Source: Thermoplasmatota archaeon
GTDB lineage: Archaea; Thermoplasmatota; E2; DHVEG-1
Assembly: GCA_016930995.1 (NCBI GenBank)
Contig: JAFGFQ010000039.1
Span: 1 to 25,078 of the forward strand
Length of the DNA: 25,078 nt
Reading direction: 5' to 3'
Shown here piece by piece: positions 8,045-13,483 of the stretch (position 1 is the first letter of the stretch; each line of letters opens with the position of its first letter). The notes beneath the pieces were generated by a model. It was not told the origin of the DNA, did not search any database, and worked only from the letters and a program-made list of their open reading frames with translations. A program made the position numbers and the translations under genes.

Positions 8045-8857
8045 TCACCTCCTCAGATAAGGACAGTTGAACCTGTCCTCGAAATGGATTTCTGGAATCT
8101 TGAGAACGTCGCTTGGCTTCTCTATCCTGAGCTTGTAATCGTTGCAGAATGAGCAGCCGGAGACGCGGCCTTTCTCGTCGATGCTTACGATATCGCGTCC
8201 GTAGTGGCACGGCTCTTTCCAGTTCCCGTATTTCTCTTCGTCAAGAATCTTGAAGGTCAGGTCATCGACGTAGAATTTCTCGTATTTAGTGCTCAGATAT
8301 TCATAGTGCTTTTGTTTTGGGATGATATCGGGGCCAGGGAAGTTTTTCGGGTAAAGGGCGAAGACGCGGTCCATGCCCCGCTCGAACAGGTGGTCCGTGA
8401 CTCTGACGAAGGCGTCTCCGTTCATCAGGTTCTCGTCAATGAGCATATTGCAACTGACCTGCGAGTGTTTTTTCACCCTGTTGCACACGTCGAGATACTC
8501 GTTCCCGTCCCTCCAGTATTTTGTCTTTGCCCTGTCCATCGAGACCGAGACCATCGTAAGGTTCTCGCAGAAGTCAGCTATTCGTTCATCATCCCATTTC
8601 CTAAAAAGGAAACCGTTCGTGGTCGCGTTGCAGACAAGGTCATAGTCTTTACACTCGCTGGCGAAGCGCTGGACTAGGCCAGCGTGCAGGGTTGGCTCGC
8701 CGCCGCCCAGCGCCACCTGGTTCGTGACGTCCTTCAGATATCGAGGTAGACCCAGGAACAGTTCCTCGTTTATCGTTTCCTTTCCCTGCTCCCGATAACA
8801 AAAAGGGCAATCGCCGTTGCATTCGTTCGTGAAATGCAGGCTTACGACCTTTTTCAC
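8045..8857 (-). CDS. Radical SAM protein with SPASM/twitch-like C-terminus
   Basis: C13-x3-C17-x2-C20 near the N-terminus binds the [4Fe-4S] cluster that cleaves S-adenosylmethionine, and GGGEPT (51-56) is the SAM-contacting motif. Four further cysteines (C217, C235, C238, C265) in a short C-terminal region fit an auxiliary cluster of the SPASM/twitch type, seen in enzymes that modify peptides or proteins. At 270 aa it is compact. The start is GTG 8857 after AGGTGGT and overlaps the preceding stop by 4 nt. The substrate is unknown; the downstream 169-aa protein is the obvious candidate partner. Confidence 0.85.
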   Translation of the reverse strand: MKKVVSLHFTNECNGDCPFCYREQGKETINEELFLGLPRYLKDVTNQVALGGGEPTLHAGLVQRFASECKDYDLVCNATTNGFLFRKWDDERIADFCENLTMVSVSMDRAKTKYWRDGNEYLDVCNRVKKHSQVSCNMLIDENLMNGDAFVRVTDHLFERGMDRVFALYPKNFPGPDIIPKQKHYEYLSTKYEKFYVDDLTFKILDEEKYGNWKEPCHYGRDIVSIDEKGRVSGCSFCNDYKLRIEKPSDVLKIPEIHFEDRFNCPYLRR

Positions 8858-9078
8858 GAGACCACCTGCTTTTCTGGGGGCTGAGCCTCCGTAAGCTTTG
8901 CTTCGTCTCTGGCCAGCGCATAGAAGAACAGGGACAAGAACGTCAGCGCGATCTCCCCCAGTTGCAGTTGTGCGATAGGGTCCTGCGTACCGGTGACGAG
9001 CCAGCCGAAGATTAAGGTCAGCGTCCCAAAAATCATCGTCGGGATGCTAATCCTGCTTGTCTTCTCGAAAAGATCCAT
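8854..9078 (-). CDS. Small two-TM protein (74 aa)
   Basis: Two hydrophobic segments (about 10-32 and 37-57) are separated by a short polar turn; the tail is charged. No family recognised. The ATG at 9078 is chosen because GGAGGGTGAGG lies 4 nt before it. The gene overlaps the 3' end of the upstream zinc-ribbon gene and the 5' end of the radical SAM gene, so the operon is translationally chained. Confidence 0.65.
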   Translation of the reverse strand: MDLFEKTSRISIPTMIFGTLTLIFGWLVTGTQDPIAQLQLGEIALTFLSLFFYALARDEAKLTEAQPPEKQVVS

Positions 9079-9262
9079 TGTCCTCACCCTCCAGTATTTC
9101 CGTTACGGTCCGCTTGATGCCCTTGAAGTAGATTTTGACGCGGTAGACGTGGCCCTTGTCGCACTTGTAGATTTTACAGTAGCAGCCTTCGGAGAAAACG
9201 GGCTTCGAGTCCTGCAGCAAGGCGTCAGCGTTGCATATCGGGCATTTTTTTATCAGTGACAT
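9047..9262 (-). CDS. Small zinc-ribbon-like protein (71 aa)
   Basis: Cysteines occur as CPIC near residues 8-11 and as a second group CYCKIYKC around 27-34, with HVYRV following, consistent with a zinc ribbon. The tail is acidic. It is the first gene of the operon. The ATG at 9262 has no Shine-Dalgarno; the 54-nt leader before it carries the shared motif. Confidence 0.65.
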   Translation of the reverse strand: MSLIKKCPICNADALLQDSKPVFSEGCYCKIYKCDKGHVYRVKIYFKGIKRTVTEILEGEDNGSFREDKQD

Positions 9263-9296
9263 GCTTGTAATTTGTGCGCGTGGGTAAAAGGGGGTT

Positions 9297-9316
9297 AAGA
9301 GAGAGTGGGTTGCAAA
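9297..9316 (-). promoter_or_regulatory. Shared leader motif, radical SAM operon copy
   Basis: On the minus strand TTTGCAACCCACTCTCTCTT begins exactly 54 nt before the operon's first ATG (9262). A TATA-like ATATAAAA (9343-9336) is centred about 27 nt before the TGCA, placing TGCA at the expected transcription start. The leader also contains AAATTAC just before the ATG, as does the leader of the gene at 17329, and no Shine-Dalgarno site. Confidence 0.6.
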
Positions 9317-9326
9317 GTAGCAATGG

Positions 9327-9341
9327 ATAAAATAATTTTAT
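9327..9341. promoter_or_regulatory. Near-palindromic bidirectional TATA region
   Basis: ATAAAATAATTTTAT reads almost the same on both strands. To the left it fits as TATA box for the operon starting at 9262; to the right TTTTATATG fits a leaderless transcript beginning at the ATG of 9367. Confidence 0.5.
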
Positions 9342-9366
9342 ATGATTGACGATTCATAGATGAGTT

Positions 9367-10083
9367 ATGGACAGCCAGACCCAAAAAGAATTTGATAAGG
9401 AATTGTTGCCGGTGATTCTGTTATTCATAGCATTGGTGATAATGTTAGCAGGGTTCATAATTACCGAGCTGTTTTTTGTCTATGCTCTTAACATTCAGGA
9501 CAAGTTTTTCATTTCAGGCTATTGGGTTTTTTCCGCTTTTGCGGCATTGCTCTATATCCTTTATTTTCACAAAAAGGGCAAGCTGTCTTTTAAGGACATT
9601 GGTCTGACTTTTAAGAATGCGGGAAACGGTGCTGCTCTCGGCGTCATAGGCGGTGTTGTTGCTGGTCTGGCGGGATGGGCGTTTCTGTTTTTTATCGGTG
9701 TGCCTGCAGAACCACTGCCCGGTTCTTTCGTTCTGTTGTTCTTTTTTGTCTCTGTTGTCTCCGCTCCAATCCGCGAGGAGATAATGGTACGAGGCATCAT
9801 TTGGGCCTTTGTCGAGAAGACGACGAACATCGTTGTAAAATACAAGAATATCCAGCTTGGTAAAAGGAAAAAGGACGCGTTCGTCGTGATTGCCGTATCG
9901 CTCGCGTTCCTCTTTCTACATGTGGGGCGTGGACTGGACGTGCTGCTGACCACAATTCTTTTCAGTTCTTTCATTGACTCAATCGTTTATTACAAAACTA
10001 GAAACCTTGCAGCGCCCATGACGGCACATGCGATTTACAATCTTTTTGTCCTGCTGAGGCCGTTTGTGTTTGCGGGGATATAA
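9367..10083 (+). CDS. CPBP-family intramembrane metalloprotease
   Basis: A 238-aa polytopic membrane protein with the three motifs of the CPBP (CAAX protease and bacteriocin-processing) family: E137-E138-x3-R142, H185 in FLFLH, and H221-x3-N225. These form the zinc site inside the membrane of Rce1-like proteases. Some members process prenylated proteins, others give immunity to peptides. It is next to the radical SAM operon but diverges from it, with both using one TATA region, so a link to peptide processing is possible but unproven. The TATA-to-ATG distance of about 27 nt suggests a leaderless mRNA. Confidence 0.85.
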   Translation: MDSQTQKEFDKELLPVILLFIALVIMLAGFIITELFFVYALNIQDKFFISGYWVFSAFAALLYILYFHKKGKLSFKDIGLTFKNAGNGAALGVIGGVVAGLAGWAFLFFIGVPAEPLPGSFVLLFFFVSVVSAPIREEIMVRGIIWAFVEKTTNIVVKYKNIQLGKRKKDAFVVIAVSLAFLFLHVGRGLDVLLTTILFSSFIDSIVYYKTRNLAAPMTAHAIYNLFVLLRPFVFAGI

Positions 10084-10133
10084 CGGTGTTATAAATTTTC
10101 TCAGATTGTCCTGATTATCTAAGTGATTTCTTA

Positions 10134-11039
10134 TTAAATACAATGCTTTCCAGGAATCTTCGGAAAGAGGGAGGTTTCTTCTATTCTTTTTAAACCACAT
10201 ACGTATCTTGTTAGTCGCTCGATTCCGATGCCAAATCCAGCGGATGGTGGCAAGTCTTCCTTGGCCAGTTTGAGGTAGTCTTTGAACTGAGCGAGTGTTT
10301 GCCCTTTCTTGAGAATTCTCTGGGTTATGCGGTCGTATTCGTATTCACGTTCTCCACCTGAAAGTGCTTCTCCATAGCCTTCCGGGTAGATAAGGTCCAT
10401 ATCACGGAGGTACCCTGGATTCGAGAGGTCCTCTTTGTCATAAAACTCTCTGCTTGTGAGCGGGATGTCAACGATCCATACGGGCTCTTTATGAGTCTTC
10501 GAAATCATCGTTTCTAACTCTTCCCCAAACTGTTCGTATCCTTCTTTGTAAGTGATTTGTTTAAACGGTATCTTCGGGATTTGAATAGCCCGGCTCAGAA
10601 GACTTAATTCACTCGAACAATTCATTTTTATGTCTTTCAGGGTGGAGACGAGCAACGCTTCGCACAGCCTCATGACGTCCTCACGTTTCGCGTCTTTCAT
10701 TTCCAAATCAAGCTGAGTGAATTCGAAGAGATGGCGCCCCGTTTCTTCCTTCTTTTGCGGTTCAAGCCTGACGTTCGGGGAAAAAATGAAGATTTTGTCC
10801 AATGTCCGCAATGCAAGCTGCTTATGGAAAATCATGCTCTGGGTTATGCTGTATTCTTTCCCGTAGCAATTGATGGCTGCTGGTGCAGTCGGATGATTCA
10901 GCGGGTCAGTGATTGGCGACAATATCACCGGTGAAATCTCTATGAACTCCTTTTTTCTTAGCTCGTCGCCGAGAACCTTTCGTATCTCGCTTTGTATCTT
11001 CAACACGGCCTTCTTTTTTTCAAGGTCTCCGGTTTCCAT
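10134..11039 (-). CDS. asnA: Archaeal asparagine synthetase A-like (AsnRS paralogue)
   Basis: The protein is the catalytic core of a class II aminoacyl-tRNA synthetase of the AspRS/AsnRS type without the anticodon-binding domain. Motif 2 is seen as RLEP...RHLFEFTQLDLEM (about 96-119), motif 3 as GFGIGIERLTRYVCGL (about 268-283). Stand-alone cores of about 300 aa in archaea make asparagine from aspartate, ammonia and ATP. ATG 11039 lies about 27 nt after a TATA box (GCTTATATAG), so the message is probably leaderless. Two GCAT-N4-ATGC sites fill the space between TATA and ATG. The divergent Lrp gene is the likely regulator. Confidence 0.8.
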   Translation of the reverse strand: METGDLEKKKAVLKIQSEIRKVLGDELRKKEFIEISPVILSPITDPLNHPTAPAAINCYGKEYSITQSMIFHKQLALRTLDKIFIFSPNVRLEPQKKEETGRHLFEFTQLDLEMKDAKREDVMRLCEALLVSTLKDIKMNCSSELSLLSRAIQIPKIPFKQITYKEGYEQFGEELETMISKTHKEPVWIVDIPLTSREFYDKEDLSNPGYLRDMDLIYPEGYGEALSGGEREYEYDRITQRILKKGQTLAQFKDYLKLAKEDLPPSAGFGIGIERLTRYVCGLKRIEETSLFPKIPGKHCI

Positions 11040-11061
11040 GCATCGATATGCATGCGCATGC
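11040..11061. promoter_or_regulatory. Tandem GCAT-N4-ATGC operator candidates
   Basis: GCATCGATATGC (11040-11051) and GCATGCGCATGC (11050-11061) are two copies of GCAT-N4-ATGC sharing 2 bp; the second is a perfect 12-bp palindrome. They cover the DNA between the asnA TATA box and its start codon, a position where a bound protein would block transcription. Confidence 0.55.
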
Positions 11062-11128
11062 TATATAAGCATAATGTATAGATTTTTGACAAAAATACGG
11101 AATTAAGTTAGTTTTAAATAATAATATC

Positions 11129-11139
11129 GACATAATGTC
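11129..11139. promoter_or_regulatory. Palindrome at the start of the Lrp gene
   Basis: GACAT-A-ATGTC is a perfect inverted repeat overlapping the first ATG (11135) of the Lrp/AsnC gene, just downstream of the TATA-like TTTTAAATAAT (11112-11122). It is well placed for autoregulation. Confidence 0.4.
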
Positions 11140-11581
11140 AATTATGATTGATAGGAAAGACGAATTGATATTGGCGGAGTTGAAGAAAAACGCGAGGAAC
11201 TCGACGAAAAACATTGCGGCGATCGTCAACGTACCGCGCGTGACCGTTCATGACCGGATTAAAAAAATGATACAGCAAGGCATCATCAAATCATTCAATG
11301 TCTCCATCGATTACAAGAAAATAGGTTACGGGACAGAGGTCTTCATCTTCGTGTCTTTCGTACCGACATCGGACGTTTCCCAGAGGGAGCTTGCGAAGCG
11401 GATTGCTAAACTCCCTGGCGTCTACGAGGTTCACATCATATCCGGAGAGTACGATTTAATCCTTAAAGTGAGGGGAAAATCGTTGGATGACATCGGCGTG
11501 CTGGTCGTCGACAAATTGCGGCAAATGAAAGGCGTTGGAAGGACTCTTACATTTGCATGTTTTGAAACTGTGAAAGAATAG
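11135..11581 (+). CDS. Lrp/AsnC-family transcription regulator
   Basis: An N-terminal AsnC-type helix-turn-helix (about 4-55; LILAELKKNARNSTKNIAAI, then VPRVTVHDRIKKM) is followed by a RAM ligand-binding domain (about 65-148) with the characteristic GEYDLILKV stretch. Members form dimers or octamers and sense amino acids. It is divergent from the asnA-like gene, as AsnC is from asnA in bacteria, so control by asparagine or a related amino acid is likely. A second ATG at 11144 fits the TATA distance equally well for a leaderless start. Confidence 0.85.
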   Translation: MSIMIDRKDELILAELKKNARNSTKNIAAIVNVPRVTVHDRIKKMIQQGIIKSFNVSIDYKKIGYGTEVFIFVSFVPTSDVSQRELAKRIAKLPGVYEVHIISGEYDLILKVRGKSLDDIGVLVVDKLRQMKGVGRTLTFACFETVKE

Positions 11582-11601
11582 ATATAATCGGATAGGCCAA
11601 A

Positions 11602-11662
11602 CCTTCCCGTGCTTGGTCCTGGTGGTAATGCTATGTCACTCAGATTCCCGAGCGCGGGGAGG
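11602..11662 (+). ncRNA. Stable GC-rich hairpin, structured RNA or terminator
   Basis: Positions 11602-11616 pair with 11648-11662 in 15 uninterrupted base pairs, three of them G-U; the loop is 31 nt. The segment is GC-rich in an AT-rich gap and is followed by a T-rich run (11670-11676). It may be a small RNA, part of the Lrp 3' UTR, or a terminator. It does not match SRP RNA, RNase P or tRNA as far as I can see. Confidence 0.35.
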
Positions 11663-11684
11663 GGTCAAATTCTTTTCAGAAAAC

Positions 11685-11724
11685 TTTATGATTAATCATA
11701 AACACCCTTTATGTTTAATTATAA
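11685..11724. promoter_or_regulatory. Tandem palindromic operator candidates
   Basis: TTTATGATTAATCATAAA (11685-11702) is a perfect 18-bp palindrome. TTTATGTTTAATTATAA (11708-11724) is an imperfect second copy, about two helical turns away. Both lie just upstream of the TATA-like GTTTAAAAG (11726-11734) of the next operon, a position favouring an activator or cooperative binding by a dimeric regulator. Confidence 0.55.
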
Positions 11725-11781
11725 CGTTTAAAAGCCCCAAAACCTCCATATTATAAGGAATTTTTAGGGTTGGGTGATCCG

Positions 11782-12096
11782 ATGGATGTGAAAATCGATT
11801 TGTGCGATGAGTTAAAGGAAATTTTCGATGATGAAGATATTTGTGATATACGTCAGGCGATTGATGAAAACGAGGGGTTACTCAAGCGATTGAAAGAAGA
11901 GTTCTTGAAAATCCCGGAAGACGTCAGGGATTACTTTGATGCATTTGTTAAGTTAATGGACAGAACGGAGGGGGAAAAATCTTACGGCGTTAAAGTTATG
12001 ATAATGACTCCTCTGAAAGGAGGGATGGTGGTAGAAAGATCTGATGATGATTGTTCAAACAAAACATCTTTTTTGATTGGGAGGGTAAAAATATGA
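11782..12096 (+). CDS. Hypothetical acidic protein (104 aa), first gene of an operon
   Basis: An acidic, mostly helical protein (many Asp and Glu in the first 60 residues) with no domain that I recognise. ATG 11782 follows GGTGAT; a TTG at 11770 is in frame but lacks a ribosome binding site. Its end overlaps the next start codon, so the three genes 11782-12778 are coupled. Expression is probably set by the tandem palindromes upstream. Confidence 0.55.
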   Translation: MDVKIDLCDELKEIFDDEDICDIRQAIDENEGLLKRLKEEFLKIPEDVRDYFDAFVKLMDRTEGEKSYGVKVMIMTPLKGGMVVERSDDDCSNKTSFLIGRVKI

Positions 12097-12257
12097 AAAA
12101 ATACAAAATCGAAGCGGAAGATTCACTTTTCGTGAAAGCAGAAAACCACGTGAACAAGGCTAAGGATTTATATTCGAAAGGAAATTGGCACATAGAACAG
12201 GCACAAGCCATCGTTTCAAAAATTACAGACGAGGTCCTGAAAGAGGATAAACGATGA
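12093..12257 (+). CDS. Small hypothetical protein (54 aa)
   Basis: A short helical, charged protein (MKKYKIEAEDSLFVKAENHV is its start). ATG 12093 overlaps the previous TGA by 4 nt and follows GGGAGGG; its own TGA overlaps the next ATG the same way. The ORF is open further upstream, but that part overlaps the preceding gene. No family recognised; it could be an adaptor for its two neighbours. Confidence 0.55.
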   Translation: MKKYKIEAEDSLFVKAENHVNKAKDLYSKGNWHIEQAQAIVSKITDEVLKEDKR

Positions 12258-12778
12258 ATTCAATAAGCAACATGAGGAATAGGTACCGGCCCCAAAAAGT
12301 TAAATATCTTCTGATTGGAGAATCACCGCCAAAATGTGATGATGAAAATGTCCGGTTCTTCTATAATCCGGAAATAGAGCTTCATGACAACCTGTTTAAA
12401 TCCGTTATGCGTGCCGTTTTCCCGACATCAATGACAGATTATCAAAAGGGTGACAAGGGCAAATACTTAGTAAAATTTCAGAGTAAGGGATTTTACCTTA
12501 TTGACGCCACGGACATCCCGGTCAACAAAACCGCCAGGAAAGAGCGTAGGGAGATACTAAGGAAAGATATGAATGGTAAAATCGGGGAAATCGAAGGTTT
12601 GATTTCCATAAAAACCCCGATTTTCTTAATCACCAGGAATGTCGATGATATTTTTCATGAAGAGTTGGAGCGGCTTGGCTACGACGTCACGTTCCTTCCT
12701 TTCCCTTGCCGTGGTTATCAGAAGGAATTCATTAACAGACTCAAGAAAGTCTTAACCCGGCACGGTTACAGGGAATGA
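12254..12778 (+). CDS. Possible uracil-DNA-glycosylase-fold protein (174 aa)
   Basis: KYLLIGESPP near residues 17-26 with FFYNP following, and FYLIDATDIPVNK in the middle, resemble the first strand/loop and the central strand of the uracil-DNA glycosylase superfamily; some small members act on nucleotides or RNA rather than uracil in DNA. The C-terminal IFLITRNVDDIF and LPFPCRG also fit an alternating alpha/beta fold. This assignment is by pattern only. It is the third gene of the coupled operon and converges with the zinc-binding gene that ends at 12799. Confidence 0.5.
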   Translation: MNSISNMRNRYRPQKVKYLLIGESPPKCDDENVRFFYNPEIELHDNLFKSVMRAVFPTSMTDYQKGDKGKYLVKFQSKGFYLIDATDIPVNKTARKERREILRKDMNGKIGEIEGLISIKTPIFLITRNVDDIFHEELERLGYDVTFLPFPCRGYQKEFINRLKKVLTRHGYRE

Positions 12779-12798
12779 ATCGTAAGTGCTCAGCCGAA

Positions 12799-13152
12799 TC
12801 ATACGATTTTTGAGTAAAGCCGTTCTCCTTTCTCACCGAGCCTGTAATCCCACGTGTTGCCCTCCGGGTCTTTGAAGATGCCAAAGCCTTCGTGCTCAAG
12901 GCTCGTGCCGAACTTTTCCTGGAGCTCCGGGACCGTGAGCTCGTCCTCCTTTTTTGGCTCGACCGGGGCCCGCTTGCTCGGCTGCTCACGCTCCTCAATA
13001 ATCTTCAGGTAGTCGCCCTTATTCCCCAGCTCCACGTGCCTGCCGGCCTCGCAGAGCCAGATGGGCGTTTCCATGAACTTTTCCAGGTCTTCCTTTTTTC
13101 CCTCGAAAAGGTATTTCGCACCGCATTCGCACTTCAGAACGTACTCAGTCAA
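12799..13152 (-). CDS. Small zinc-binding protein (117 aa)
   Basis: The N-terminus has CECG (about 8-11) and WLCEAGRH (about 32-39), giving a C-x-C...C...H set that could bind one zinc. A proline/charged linker (about 55-70) leads to a C-terminal part with FGIFKDPEGNTWDYRLG. No known family. The start is TTG 13152 with GAGGTGA ahead; no ATG is available. Codon use and GC content match the integrase and the radical SAM operon, and it carries the shared leader motif. Confidence 0.6.
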   Translation of the reverse strand: MTEYVLKCECGAKYLFEGKKEDLEKFMETPIWLCEAGRHVELGNKGDYLKIIEEREQPSKRAPVEPKKEDELTVPELQEKFGTSLEHEGFGIFKDPEGNTWDYRLGEKGERLYSKIV

Positions 13153-13196
13153 AAAATCACCTCATAACGAAATGCACGGGCGGCCTGAAATGGAGA

Positions 13197-13216
13197 AACA
13201 GAGAGGGGAGTGCAAA
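13197..13216 (-). promoter_or_regulatory. Shared leader motif, zinc-protein copy
   Basis: On the minus strand TTTGCACTCCCCTCTCTGTT begins 64 nt before the TTG start. A TATA-like TTTTTAAG (13240-13233) is centred about 27 nt before the motif's TGCA. The preceding bases ATTGCACC also match the 9316 copy (ATTGCTAC). Confidence 0.6.
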
Positions 13217-13230
13217 GGTGCAATTATTCA

Positions 13231-13243
13231 AACTTAAAAAGTT
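13231..13243. promoter_or_regulatory. Bidirectional TATA region
   Basis: AACTTAAAAAGTT is nearly palindromic. It serves the leader at 13216 on the minus strand and is correctly placed for transcription of the small membrane gene at 13274 on the plus strand. Confidence 0.4.
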
Positions 13244-13273
13244 GTTTGTCCAAATATTATTGGGGGTGATAAC

Positions 13274-13444
13274 ACGACATCTGAAAAAGAAGATGTTTTA
13301 TTCTGGATAGCCGTCCTTGGTTTTTTTGGCATAACAGGTATAGACATAATAAATGCAATCAACCAGATGTATCTCAAAATGGGAAGTTGGTTTTTCCTTT
13401 TGTTGTTCGTGATTTGGGTATATTTGAAGGAAAATAAGAAATAA
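13274..13444 (+). CDS. Two-TM mini-protein (56 aa) with probable ACG start
   Basis: The frame encodes TTSEKEDVLFWIAVLGFFGI, then a second hydrophobic helix (SWFFLLLFVIWVYL) and a basic end. GGGGGTGAT (13262-13270) is spaced ideally for the ACG at 13274. There is no ATG, GTG or TTG in frame between the upstream stop (13235) and the middle of the protein. Either ACG is used or a former ATG has mutated. It lies just upstream of the GmrSD-like gene, on the same strand, and might be a membrane partner of it. Confidence 0.5.
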   Translation, partial: TTSEKEDVLFWIAVLGFFGITGIDIINAINQMYLKMGSWFFLLLFVIWVYLKENKK

Positions 13445-13483
13445 TCCATCTTGATTATGTAACCAGGCGTAGGGAGGTATATA

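Noticed and set aside
7582..8070. 162-codon plus-strand ORF opposite the radical SAM operon
   Set aside because: It is antisense to the 169-aa gene, which has a strong ribosome binding site and operon linkage; the ORF is a by-product of GC-rich codons.
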